This document shows positions 33,631 through 42,685 of a DNA stretch of 64,000 nt, piece after piece (position 1 is the first letter of the stretch; the number at the start of each line of letters is the position of its first letter). The notes beneath the pieces are model-generated. The model was not told the DNA's origin, searched no databases, and saw nothing but the letters and a program-made list of their open reading frames with translations. Source of the DNA: DATLFA01 sp039915945 (GTDB lineage: Bacteria; Actinomycetota; Acidimicrobiia; Acidimicrobiales; WLNW01); NCBI GenBank assembly GCA_039915945.1, contig JBDSMH010000102.1, forward strand, positions 26,008 through 90,007, in the 5' to 3' direction. Position numbers and translations under genes: made by a program.

Positions 33631-34698
33631 TCACAGGTTCCAAACTCGGGAGGCATTGCCCGCCACTATGAGCTCGCGCTCGTTACCCGGAACCCCCTGA
33701 AGCGACTTCTCGACCATCGCCCGAGAATTGGGCCAACTAGAAACCGGGTGCGGATAGTCCGACGACCACATGATGTTCTCCACACCGAGCCGATGGCGCA
33801 GGAGTTGGATTGCGTCGGGCTCATCGATGTACGTCAAGAAGAGATTGCGATGGAAGTAGAAGCTGGGTAGTTCAGAGAGCGCGGGATATCGATAGCCGCG
33901 GCGTACAACTTTGTCGTCGAGACTGTTGAGGAACCAGGCCACCCACAACAACCCTGCCTCGACGAACACCACCTTCAAGCGAGGGAACTTCTCGAGCGTG
34001 CCGCCGAGCAGCCACATGCCGATGGCCTCTCCCGACGAGAGCCCGGTCATCGTGGCCATGAGTGCTTGTTGTGGTGTTGGATCGCGTTGCGCCAGATCTT
34101 CGAGTCGTGTCGTGAGACCGATGTGCAGACAGATCGGCAGGTCGGTTTCTTGCACGGCCGCCCAGAGTGGGTCGTAGCGTTCGTCGTAGTAGTCGGGCAG
34201 GTCGAGTTCGGTCGGGAACACTGGCAGCTGCAACGACTTGCCGCCACTTTCGGCCACGCGCCGCACCTCACTTGCCGCGAACTCGACGTCGTGAATCGGT
34301 ATCTGGTACGACACGACGAGGCGCTTCGGATCGACTGCGGCGAAGTCTCGTAGCGTGTTGTTGAATGCGTGAGTCGCCTCTTGCCATCCGCGACGGATGC
34401 GATAAAGAAACCGGTACGCGCTGACCTCGCAATAGAGCACTTCAGTTTGCACACCGTCGGTGTCCATGTCGACCAGACGCTCGTGCGGGTTGGCATTGCC
34501 GGGCCGGCCGAACGCGGGATGGCTGAACGTCTGCATCATCGATTGGTTCGCCGCGCCCGCCGGTGCGCTCATGACGCGCCGTTGGAACTGAGCCGTCGCC
34601 TCGTCGTAGTCGTCGTGAAACGTTGACGCCAGCCGCTCTTTGACCTGTTCCTGACGAACGGTCACATGCGAGTCGGCCGAGATCAACACTTCGTCCAT
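33631..34698 (-). CDS. Amidohydrolase-2 family protein (copy B)
   Basis: The 355-residue protein is a close paralogue of the product at 25134. It shares ISADSHVTV, DMDTDGVQTEVLYCEVSAYR, PICLHIGLTTRLEDLAQRDP, VFVEAGLLWVAWFL and WSSDYPHPVSSWPNS. The ATG at 34698 follows AGGGG at good spacing; a longer N-terminal extension crosses the operator palindrome and the divergent start region and is not believed. It is divergent from the first CaiB fusion. The same unusual SADSHV start, without the second metal His, is present in both copies. Confidence 0.9.
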   Translation of the reverse strand: MDEVLISADSHVTVRQEQVKERLASTFHDDYDEATAQFQRRVMSAPAGAANQSMMQTFSHPAFGRPGNANPHERLVDMDTDGVQTEVLYCEVSAYRFLYRIRRGWQEATHAFNNTLRDFAAVDPKRLVVSYQIPIHDVEFAASEVRRVAESGGKSLQLPVFPTELDLPDYYDERYDPLWAAVQETDLPICLHIGLTTRLEDLAQRDPTPQQALMATMTGLSSGEAIGMWLLGGTLEKFPRLKVVFVEAGLLWVAWFLNSLDDKVVRRGYRYPALSELPSFYFHRNLFLTYIDEPDAIQLLRHRLGVENIMWSSDYPHPVSSWPNSRAMVEKSLQGVPGNERELIVAGNASRVWNL

Positions 34699-34719
34699 GA
34701 CGGACCCCTGCTGCTCGTC

Positions 34720-34733
34720 ATAGTAGCTACTAT
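34720..34733. promoter_or_regulatory. 14-bp palindromic operator, copy 3
   Basis: ATAGTAGCTACTAT is a perfect palindrome between the divergent amidohydrolase (21 bp) and CaiB fusion (38 bp). It is the best copy of the ATAGTAnnTACTAT motif. Confidence 0.7.
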
Positions 34734-34771
34734 CGTGCGCGCGGAGCACTGCTCCTGGGGAGGTACGGGCC

Positions 34772-37264
34772 ATGACCGGAGTTCTGTCCGGCGTACTGGT
34801 ACTCGATTTGTCGTGGGGTATTGCGGGTCCAGCCGCGGCGATGTTGTTGTGCACGCACGGCGCCGAAGTCACGCGGATCGAACGGCCCGGCGAAGATCCA
34901 TTTGCCGACTGGCTCGACTACCGCGTGTATCACCGCGGCAAGCGTTCGGCGGTGCTCGATCTCGCCGACACAGCCGATCGCGATCGCTTTCTTGCGCTGG
35001 CGTCCACCGCAGATGTCGTCATCGAATCGTTTGCCCCCGGGGTCACGGCACGCTTCGGCATCGACTACCCGACACTGAGCGCGCGCAACGAACGGCTCGT
35101 GTATTGCTCGATCACGGGTTACGGACCCGAGAGCCAGCACCGCGATCGTCCGGCCTACGACCAGTTGGTCGCGGCGCGCACGGGCTTCCAGTGGGAAGTT
35201 CGAGCCTGGCCCGGATCGTCGGCCGATCACGTCGCGGGCCGTGACCTCTTCGGTCCGTCCACCGATCTGCCGGCCGACGAGCGCCATTGGTTCGACCGCA
35301 GCGGGCCGGTCTTCACCGCGACGCCGGCACCGAGCATCTCGACTGCGTATCTCGCCGCGCTCGGCACAAGTGCCGCGCTGCGCGCCCGCGAGACGACGGG
35401 CCGCGGGCAACTCGTCGAGACGTCGTTGCTGCAGGGCATCGTCGCGTATCAGGGTTCGATGTGGCAGCGCAGCGAACACGCGAGCGATATCACCGGGCGC
35501 CCCACATCGATGGGCGAAATCATGAACCATGGCCCGGGTATCACGATCATGTCGGGCTCATGGTGCTTCTACGAATGCGCCGACGGTCGATGGATCAATC
35601 AGTGGACGTCGCGACCCGAGTGGGCAATCCTCGCCGGCGCGGGAGACGAGCTGCGCCATCCCGATCCGGCAGAGCTTGACGCGTTCCTCGCGAAGACCGG
35701 CGGACGCAATGCCGATCTGGCGACACTGTTGCGCGTGCGCATGCAAGCGAAACCGATCTTTGCGAAGTTCCCACAAGCCGATTGGGTGCGCCTTGCCGCG
35801 GAGGCCAGTGTGGCGTTGCAACCGGTACGCCCGCCCGAAGAAGTGCTTTGCGATCCCGCGCTGATCGAAGACGGTTGGATCGCCGATGTCGACGACCCCG
35901 AACTCGGGGCGCTGCGTCAGCCGGGCGTGTTCTATCGGCTGGGACTCACGCCGGGCTCGGTGCGCAGGGCGGCACCGCGTCGCGGCCAGCACACCCAAGC
36001 GGTGCGCGACGAGGCTGCCACGATGAGCGCTGCCCGAACAATCGCCGTCGGCCCAGGCCGCTCATTGGCCGGCCCACTGGCAGGGATACGCGTGCTCGAC
36101 TTCGGCCTCGCCGTCGCCGGCCCGTGGGGGGGCGAATTGCTGGCACAGCTCGGGGCCGAAGTCATCAAGATCGATCCGCCGAAGCAGAACATGTGGCTGA
36201 GCACCAACATGGCGATGAAGGTCAACCGCAGCAAGAGGCACGTGTCGCTCGACGTCAAGTCGGCCGAAGGTCTCGACGTTGCCTACGAACTCGTGCGCCA
36301 GAGCGATGTCGTGCTCATGAACATCCGCCCTCAGGCCGCGGCCAAGCTACGCCTCGACTACGACTCGCTGCGCGCCGTCAACCCGACGCTGGTGTACTGC
36401 CGCACCGCGGGCTTCGATCGGTCGCGTGCACATCTGCCGGGCAACGACCAGACGGGCAACGCGCTCGGCGGCACCGAATGGGAGGACGGTGGCATGGCCC
36501 GCGGTGGCCGGCCGTACTTCAGCGGCGCCAGCGGCGGCGATCTCGGCAACGGGTATCTCTCGGCCATCGGCATCGTGCAAGCGCTCTACCACCGCGATCG
36601 CACCGGGGAAGGACAAGAGGTCCACACCAACATCGTCAATGCGTCGATGTTCAGCTCCGCGCGGGTCTACACCACGCCCGTTGGGCAACGCTTCGAGCGG
36701 CCGACCGTCGACCCCGAGATGTTGGGCCTCGGCGCTCTCTATCGCCTCTACCAATGCCGCGAGGGTTGGCTATGCGTCGCGGCCTTCGGTGAAGCGCACT
36801 GGGCCGCGCTCGCCCGCGCGATTCCGGTGCTCGCGAACGACGAGCACTTCGCCACCCGCGAGTTGCGATCGACCAACAACGATGCGCTCGCCTGTGTGCT
36901 CGACGAGCAGCTTCGCTCCGATAGCGCCGAACACTGGTTCGCCCTGCTCGACCGCGCCGGCGTTCCGTGCGAGATCTCGTCGAACCAGTTCTCGCAGATC
37001 GTGCTCGACGATCCCGAGCTACGCGAACGAGAACTGATCGTGTCGCGCGAAGGGCATCTCGTACACGGTCGCATGGAGATGTTCGGCCGCCTGATCGAAT
37101 TCTCCGACACCCGCGCCGAAGTCGGTGGGCCACCGGCAATTCCTGGCCAGCACAGTCGCGAGGTGTTGCGGCAATTCGGTTACAGCGACGCACAGATCGA
37201 TCAGCTCTGCGCCGCGTCGGTCTTGTTCGAGACAACCGCGCCGGTCGCGGCGTCGACAGTGTGA
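34772..37264 (+). CDS. Tandem CaiB/BaiF CoA-transferase fusion (first)
   Basis: The 830-residue protein is two class III CoA-transferase domains in a row. The first (about 5-395) has LVLDLSWGIAGPAAAMLL, YHRGKRSAVLDL and the catalytic Asp at about 130 in DRPAYDQLVAARTG. The second (about 425-815) has IRVLDFGLAVAGPWGGELLA, SKRHVSLDV and Asp in GNDQTGNALGG. Class III enzymes move CoA between acids by an aspartyl-CoA intermediate. CaiB proteins normally form interlocked dimers, so a fusion may form its own pair. It follows palindrome copy 3 and starts a four-gene run. Confidence 0.92.
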   Translation: MTGVLSGVLVLDLSWGIAGPAAAMLLCTHGAEVTRIERPGEDPFADWLDYRVYHRGKRSAVLDLADTADRDRFLALASTADVVIESFAPGVTARFGIDYPTLSARNERLVYCSITGYGPESQHRDRPAYDQLVAARTGFQWEVRAWPGSSADHVAGRDLFGPSTDLPADERHWFDRSGPVFTATPAPSISTAYLAALGTSAALRARETTGRGQLVETSLLQGIVAYQGSMWQRSEHASDITGRPTSMGEIMNHGPGITIMSGSWCFYECADGRWINQWTSRPEWAILAGAGDELRHPDPAELDAFLAKTGGRNADLATLLRVRMQAKPIFAKFPQADWVRLAAEASVALQPVRPPEEVLCDPALIEDGWIADVDDPELGALRQPGVFYRLGLTPGSVRRAAPRRGQHTQAVRDEAATMSAARTIAVGPGRSLAGPLAGIRVLDFGLAVAGPWGGELLAQLGAEVIKIDPPKQNMWLSTNMAMKVNRSKRHVSLDVKSAEGLDVAYELVRQSDVVLMNIRPQAAAKLRLDYDSLRAVNPTLVYCRTAGFDRSRAHLPGNDQTGNALGGTEWEDGGMARGGRPYFSGASGGDLGNGYLSAIGIVQALYHRDRTGEGQEVHTNIVNASMFSSARVYTTPVGQRFERPTVDPEMLGLGALYRLYQCREGWLCVAAFGEAHWAALARAIPVLANDEHFATRELRSTNNDALACVLDEQLRSDSAEHWFALLDRAGVPCEISSNQFSQIVLDDPELRERELIVSREGHLVHGRMEMFGRLIEFSDTRAEVGGPPAIPGQHSREVLRQFGYSDAQIDQLCAASVLFETTAPVAASTV

Positions 37265-37279
37265 TAGACGGAGTCAACA

Positions 37280-38464
37280 ATGGGAGCGCTTGCCACCGAC
37301 GTCAAGATCATCGATGTCGATACCCACTACAGCGAACCAGCCGATCTTTGGACGTCTCGAGTGCCGGCCAAGTTCCACGATCTCGTACCGCATCAGGTGG
37401 GCAGCGACGAGAAGGGGTTCGCCTGGCTCGTCAACGGCGATGAGGTGCTCTCGGCGCGGGCCGGTGCCGGCAGCGTCATCAACAAGGACGGCACCAAGAC
37501 CGCGCTGTGGGACTGGGATATCACGGCAGGGCGCCGTCTGGGCGATGTACACCCCGCGTCGCATGATCCCCGCGAACGCGTCGACTTCATGACCGAGCAA
37601 GGCATCTTCGCGCAGATCATCTATCCCAATATCGCCGGCTTCGGCGGCCACCGGTTGATGAAGTTGCCCCGCGATCTGTCGAAGCTCATCGTCGAGACCT
37701 ACAACGACGCGATCGCCGAGATGCAGGCGGTGTCGAATGGCCGTCTGTTCCCACAGGCACTGGTGCCGTTCTGGGATATCGATCTCGCGGTCAAAGAAGT
37801 CGAGCGCGCCGCGACCAAACTCGACTTGCGCGGCATCGTCATGTGTAGCGAACCGCATTCGGCTGGCTTCCCCGATCTCGTCGATCGGCATTGGGATCCG
37901 TTGTGGGAGGCGTGCACCGAGTTCGGTATGCCCATCAATCTGCACGTAGGGGCCAGCGAATTCAGTATGGAGACCTTCATGAACGGCGCGTGGCCGTCGC
38001 TGCCCCATCACCGCCGCCACGTAGTCGGCAGTTGCCTGATCGAACTGCACAACGCGCGCGTGTTGAGCAACCTCCTCACGAGCGACTTGCTGGTGCGCTT
38101 CCCCGAGACGAAGTGGGTATCCGTCGAGAGCGGCATCGGCTGGATCCCTTATGTCATCGAGCGCCTCGAATATCAACTTCGTGATACCACGCCCGACGGA
38201 CGCGGCTTCGACCAGCCGTTCCCGTCCGAGCTCTTCCGCCGCCAGGTCTACGCCTGCTTCTGGTTCGAGGACATCGGCCCGCGCAAACTGCTCGAGGACA
38301 TCGGCGTCGACAACGTGATGTTCGAGACCGACTTTCCTCATCCGACGTGCCTCTATCCCTCGGCCCGCGAACACGCGTTGAACGTGCTCGCACCATGGGG
38401 CGAAGATGTGCAGCGAAAAGTGCTGCAGGACAACGCGGCCAAGCTCTATCGCATCACCGTGTGA
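37280..38464 (+). CDS. Amidohydrolase-2 family protein (copy C)
   Basis: The 394-residue product has DVDTHYSEPADLW at the start (metal DxH), YPNIAGFGGHRLMKLP, ALVPFWDIDLAVKEVERA, FGMPINLHVGASEF, WVSVESGIGWIPYV and FETDFPHPTCLYPS with the catalytic Asp-Phe-Pro-His. This is a more canonical ACMSD-like family member than copies A and B and only distantly related to them. It sits between the two CaiB fusions with short gaps (15 and 2 bp), so it belongs to the same operon. Confidence 0.9.
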   Translation: MGALATDVKIIDVDTHYSEPADLWTSRVPAKFHDLVPHQVGSDEKGFAWLVNGDEVLSARAGAGSVINKDGTKTALWDWDITAGRRLGDVHPASHDPRERVDFMTEQGIFAQIIYPNIAGFGGHRLMKLPRDLSKLIVETYNDAIAEMQAVSNGRLFPQALVPFWDIDLAVKEVERAATKLDLRGIVMCSEPHSAGFPDLVDRHWDPLWEACTEFGMPINLHVGASEFSMETFMNGAWPSLPHHRRHVVGSCLIELHNARVLSNLLTSDLLVRFPETKWVSVESGIGWIPYVIERLEYQLRDTTPDGRGFDQPFPSELFRRQVYACFWFEDIGPRKLLEDIGVDNVMFETDFPHPTCLYPSAREHALNVLAPWGEDVQRKVLQDNAAKLYRITV

Positions 38465-38466
38465 CC

Positions 38467-41049
38467 ATGACGATCGACGACGTCGACTCCAACGGCAACT
38501 TCGCGGGCGTCCGCGTCGTCGAGATCGCCGATGAACAAGCTGAGTATTGCGGGCTGGCGTTGGCCGGTCTCGGGGCAGACGTGATCAAGATCGAACCTCC
38601 CGGCGGCAGTCCCACCCGCCGGATCGGTCCGTTCGTCGAAGACATCGAGGACCCCGAGCGATCGCTGTATTTCTGGCACTACAACAGAGGTAAGCGATCG
38701 GTCGTTCTCGACCTCGAAGGCGACGCGGCGGCGCGCCATCGAGTCGTCGAGTTGCTGGCGCAGGCCGATGTACTCATCGAGTCGACACCGCGCGGGTGGC
38801 TCGACTCACTCGGCCTCGGTCGAGCCGAGTTGCAACAACGCTTTCCCTCGCTCATCGTCGCGCGCATGTCGCCGTTCGGCGACGACGGCCCGTGGTCCCA
38901 CTTCAAGGGATCGGATCTCGTGCACCTTGCGCTCGGCGGGCCGATGATGAACTGCGGCTACGACCCGCAACCCGACGGCACCTACGACCTCGCGCCCATC
39001 GCCCCGCAGATGTGGCACGCGTATCACATTGCCGGCGAGCAACTGGTCACGATGCTCATCGGCGCATTGATCCATCAACAACGCACGGGACATGGTCAAT
39101 ACCTTTCGTGCGCGGTGCACGAAGCGGTCGCCAAGAACACCGAGCTCGACTTGATGAATTGGATCATGCGGCGGGTGCCGCTCTGGCGGCAAACCTGTCG
39201 CCACGCAGGCGAGAAGGTGTCGCTGGTGCCTTCGATCTCGCACACCAAAGACGGCCGTTGGTTCACGATGACGATGTTGGGGCCGCGCGACCGCGCCAAC
39301 CTGGTGCCCTTTCTCTCGCGCTATGACATGGCCGCCGATCTCGACGACAGCGAGGCCACCGGTGGGTCGGCGGCGCGCCAGATACCGGGCAGCGGTGTCG
39401 CGACCGAGTCCGCGGCCCACGCGCAAGAGGTCGTCGGCCGTTTCATCCGCAAGTACGCGTACTCCTCGATGCCTTGGCGTGAAGCGCAACAGGCCGGCCT
39501 GATCTGCGTGCCGCTGCGCAAACCGCACGAGAACGCCGCCGACGAGCATTGGCGCACACGGGCGACGTTCACCGAGGTCGAGCATCCCGAACTCGGTCGG
39601 TCGTTCACGTACGTGACGAGCAAGTGGGTCTCCGACGTACCTTGGCGGGTAGGACGGCGCGCTCCGCTGATCGGCGAGGACACCGATTCGGTCTTCGGCA
39701 ACCTGGTCGCGAGAACACCTCGCGCGCCGATCGCCGTGGCCGTGCCGGATACCCCTCGCCGCCACCCGCGCCGCGACACGGCGATGGCGCTCGATGGTGT
39801 CCGCATCCTCGATTTCACGTGGTTCCTCGCATCGGCCGGGGGCACCCGCTTTCTCGCCGCACTCGGCGCCGAGAGCATCAAGGTCGAATGGCACGCGCAC
39901 CCCGATACGCGCCTCGGCGCGATGGCGCCGGTCGGCGGGCGCGACGCGCGCCGCACTGCCACCGCGCCATTGGCCGGCGTGACCGACAGCGACATGGGTG
40001 GCCAGTTCAACAACAAGAATCCCGGCAAGCGCGGTATCTCGCTCAACGTCCGCCACCCGAAAGGACTCGACATCGCGCGTCGTCTGGTTGCGATCTCCGA
40101 CATCGTCGCCGAAGGCTTTTCGCCCGGCGTGCTCGAAGGTTGGGGACTCGGCTACGACGTATTGCGCTCGATCAAGCCCGACATCATCTACGCGCAGCAA
40201 TCCGGTATGGGCAGCGCCGGCACCTACGGTCGGTTTCGCGCGGTCGGTCCCGTCGCCGCCGCGCTCGCCGGTACCTCCGAGATGTCCGGTCTGGCTTCGC
40301 CCGCCATGCCGGCCGGTTGGGGCTACTCGTATCTCGACTGGATCGGTGCATACAGTTTCGCCACCTCGATGCTGGCGGCCCTGTACCACCGCGATCGAAC
40401 CGGGCAGGGCCAACACATCGACGCGTCGCAGTGCGAGACCGGCATCTTCCTGACGGGTGTGTCCGTGCTCGACTGGTCGGCCAACGGACGCGAGTTCAGC
40501 CGGTACGGCAACCGTTCGCCGCACAAGCGGGCCGCGCCGCACGGCGCGTATCCGACGGCGGGGCTCGACCGTTGGCTGGCGATCGCCTGCTTCGGCGACG
40601 ACGAGTTCGACGCTATCGCCAAGGTCGCGCGTCATCCCGAGTGGATCACCGACGCCCGATTCGCGACCCTCGAGTCGCGACTCGCCAATCAAGACGCGCT
40701 CGATACCACGATCGCCGACTGGACACGCGGCGAAGATGGTTCGGCCCTCATGCACGCATTGCAGTCCGCGGGCGTCGCCGCCGGTATCTGCCAGACCGCC
40801 GAAGATCGAGTCGACCACGATCCACAACTCGCGTCACTCGAATGGCTCACCGAAGTTCCCGGCACCAAGATCGGCACATGGCCCGTCGCCGACATCGCAG
40901 TCAAGATGAGCGCCACGCCGGCCCATGCCGGCGGCACCCTCGATCGCGGCGCGCCTTGCTACGGCGAAGACAACGAGTACGTGTTCGGCGAGTTGTTGGG
41001 CATGGATTCGCGCGCCATCGCCGAACTCCGTGACGACGGCGTGATCTGA
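38467..41049 (+). CDS. Tandem CaiB/BaiF CoA-transferase fusion (second)
   Basis: The 860-residue protein has two CaiB/BaiF domains. The first (about 13-400) has VVEIADEQAEYCGLALAGLG, RGKRSVVLDLEG and an Asp at 150 in FKGSDLVHLALGG. The second (about 440-840) starts MALDGVRILDFTWFLASAGG and has GKRGISLNV, but the matching position reads RAVGPVAAALAGTSEMS with no Asp. So only one half may be a full transferase, with the other structural or of altered chemistry. It begins 2 bp after the copy C stop; a GTG at 38461 is an alternative start. It is followed by an Ltp/DUF35 pair. Confidence 0.9.
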   Translation: MTIDDVDSNGNFAGVRVVEIADEQAEYCGLALAGLGADVIKIEPPGGSPTRRIGPFVEDIEDPERSLYFWHYNRGKRSVVLDLEGDAAARHRVVELLAQADVLIESTPRGWLDSLGLGRAELQQRFPSLIVARMSPFGDDGPWSHFKGSDLVHLALGGPMMNCGYDPQPDGTYDLAPIAPQMWHAYHIAGEQLVTMLIGALIHQQRTGHGQYLSCAVHEAVAKNTELDLMNWIMRRVPLWRQTCRHAGEKVSLVPSISHTKDGRWFTMTMLGPRDRANLVPFLSRYDMAADLDDSEATGGSAARQIPGSGVATESAAHAQEVVGRFIRKYAYSSMPWREAQQAGLICVPLRKPHENAADEHWRTRATFTEVEHPELGRSFTYVTSKWVSDVPWRVGRRAPLIGEDTDSVFGNLVARTPRAPIAVAVPDTPRRHPRRDTAMALDGVRILDFTWFLASAGGTRFLAALGAESIKVEWHAHPDTRLGAMAPVGGRDARRTATAPLAGVTDSDMGGQFNNKNPGKRGISLNVRHPKGLDIARRLVAISDIVAEGFSPGVLEGWGLGYDVLRSIKPDIIYAQQSGMGSAGTYGRFRAVGPVAAALAGTSEMSGLASPAMPAGWGYSYLDWIGAYSFATSMLAALYHRDRTGQGQHIDASQCETGIFLTGVSVLDWSANGREFSRYGNRSPHKRAAPHGAYPTAGLDRWLAIACFGDDEFDAIAKVARHPEWITDARFATLESRLANQDALDTTIADWTRGEDGSALMHALQSAGVAAGICQTAEDRVDHDPQLASLEWLTEVPGTKIGTWPVADIAVKMSATPAHAGGTLDRGAPCYGEDNEYVFGELLGMDSRAIAELRDDGVI

Positions 41050-41060
41050 GTTGGTGAGCG

Positions 41061-42221
41061 ATGCAAGGTGAGGCGGCAGTCGTCGGCGTCGGCGAATCGA
41101 TCTACTACCGCGCGGGACGGTCGCCCCACGACGCGTTTCAACTCGCGTGCATCGCCATACGAAACGCGATCGCCGACGCCGGTCTTCGGACGGCCGACAT
41201 CGACGGGATCGTGTCGTTCATGCACAACGGTGCCGACGCGGCGCGCCTCGCGTCGGTGCTCGGTTTCGGCAACCTCCGCTTCGCCTCACAGGCGTGGAGC
41301 GGCGGAGGCAACCTCGGTGCGCAGGCACTATTGCTCGCCGACGCAGCAGTCTGCGCCGGTCACGCCAACCATGTGGTGGTGTTTCGAGCCCTCGATCAGG
41401 GCCGCGCCGGTCGCTTCGGGCAAGCCCGGTCGATCACTCCCGCCGTCGAGGAGTTCGCGTACCTGTCGCCCTTCGGAGCGGCGGCCCCGGTTGTGCGCAA
41501 TGCGATCATCGCCAACAAGTTCATGCACAAGTACGGCGTGTCACAAGAGGCGCTGGCCGACATCAGCCTTGCGTGTTACGCGCACGCGCAACGCAATCCA
41601 CGAGCCGTGATGTATGGGCGGCCCTTGACCCGCGACGACTACCACAACTCCCGGTGGATCGCGGAGCCACTGCACCTCTACGACTGTTGCCAGGAGAACG
41701 ACGGCGCGGCCGCGGTCGTCGTGACGACCAGTGAACGTGCTCGCGACATGGGTCAACCCCCGGCATTCATCCTGGGCGGCGCAGTCGGCGTCGAGTCTCG
41801 TGCCGGTCTGTGGGCGCTGGCCGACAACGCGTATCCCAACGGTCGATTTCGCAGTGTCGGCGCTCATCTGTGGAACACGACCGGCGTCAAACCGGCCGAC
41901 GTCGACGTGGCGCAGTTCTACGAGAACTTCACCGGCACCACGTTGATGGCCATCGCAGACGTCGGGTTCTGCGAGCCCGGCGATGTCGAATCTTTCGTGG
42001 GCGGCGGCAACCTGCAGTGGCCCGACGGCGGCCTGCCGTTCAACACCAGTGGCGGCAATCTCGCCGAGGCGTACATCCACGGCTTTCAGTTGATCAACGA
42101 AGCGGTGCGGCAGGTCAGGGGGCAGTCGACGTGTCAGGTCGCCGACGTCGAATTGAGCTTGTCGGTGGCCGGCCCGGGCACGCCGCCCTCGAGCGCAGTC
42201 CTGTTCGCGAAGCAGGTGTAG
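41061..42221 (+). CDS. Thiolase-fold lipid-transfer protein (Ltp-like, second)
   Basis: The 386-residue product has AAVVGVGESIYYRAGRSPHD, SFMHNGADAARLASVLGF, AWSGGGNLGAQALLLADAAV, HNSRWIAEPLHLYDCCQEND, FYENFTGTTLMAIADVGF and NTSGGNLAEAYIHGFQ. The true thiolase Cys is missing, as in Ltp/SCP2 proteins. A DUF35 gene follows after 8 bp, in the opposite order to the pair at 27709. The two form the second Ltp-DUF35 candidate aldolase of the cluster. Confidence 0.88.
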   Translation: MQGEAAVVGVGESIYYRAGRSPHDAFQLACIAIRNAIADAGLRTADIDGIVSFMHNGADAARLASVLGFGNLRFASQAWSGGGNLGAQALLLADAAVCAGHANHVVVFRALDQGRAGRFGQARSITPAVEEFAYLSPFGAAAPVVRNAIIANKFMHKYGVSQEALADISLACYAHAQRNPRAVMYGRPLTRDDYHNSRWIAEPLHLYDCCQENDGAAAVVVTTSERARDMGQPPAFILGGAVGVESRAGLWALADNAYPNGRFRSVGAHLWNTTGVKPADVDVAQFYENFTGTTLMAIADVGFCEPGDVESFVGGGNLQWPDGGLPFNTSGGNLAEAYIHGFQLINEAVRQVRGQSTCQVADVELSLSVAGPGTPPSSAVLFAKQV

Positions 42222-42229
42222 GAGCTCCC

Positions 42230-42685
42230 ATGACCGAAGCAACCCCTCGCTACCTCCCACCGCAATGGACCCTGCCCGCGATCAACGATCACAACGAAGC
42301 CTTCTTCACCAGTGGTGAGTTGCGGCTCGAGACGTGCCGCTCTTGCGGATCGGTGCAGCATCCACCGATCGCCGTATGCATCGAGTGCGGTGGTCTCGAA
42401 CACGACTACATCGCCACGACGCCGGCGGGTCGTATCGATGGATTCACGATCGTGCATCACGCAGTGCATCCGCTACTCGCGGAGAAGGTTCCGTACAACG
42501 TGGTCGTCGTCGCGCTCGATGACCACCCCGACCTTCGTGTCGTCGGTAACGTCATCGACGTCGCACCCGAATCAGTGCAGAACGGTGCACGGGTCCGGTG
42601 CACATGGACCGATCCCCTGCCATCGCCCAATGGTGGGCCTGCGGTGCGCCTGCCGCAATGGGTTCTCGAAAGTGAGGAATCATGA
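42230..42685 (+). CDS. DUF35 zinc-ribbon/OB-fold protein (second)
   Basis: The 151-residue product begins MTEATPRYLPPQWTLPAIND and has the ribbon CRSCGSVQHPPIAVCIECG and OB-fold (IDGFTIVHHAVHPLLAEKVP, VVVVALDDHPDLRVVGNVID). GGAG precedes the ATG. It partners the Ltp-like gene upstream. Its stop overlaps the SDR start by 4 bp (ATGA). Confidence 0.88.
   Translation: MTEATPRYLPPQWTLPAINDHNEAFFTSGELRLETCRSCGSVQHPPIAVCIECGGLEHDYIATTPAGRIDGFTIVHHAVHPLLAEKVPYNVVVVALDDHPDLRVVGNVIDVAPESVQNGARVRCTWTDPLPSPNGGPAVRLPQWVLESEES

Noticed and set aside
38806..40827. 673-codon minus-strand frame
   Set aside because: It is antisense to the second CaiB fusion, shows no domain and is rich in Arg, Gly and Val as expected from the complement of a GC-rich gene.
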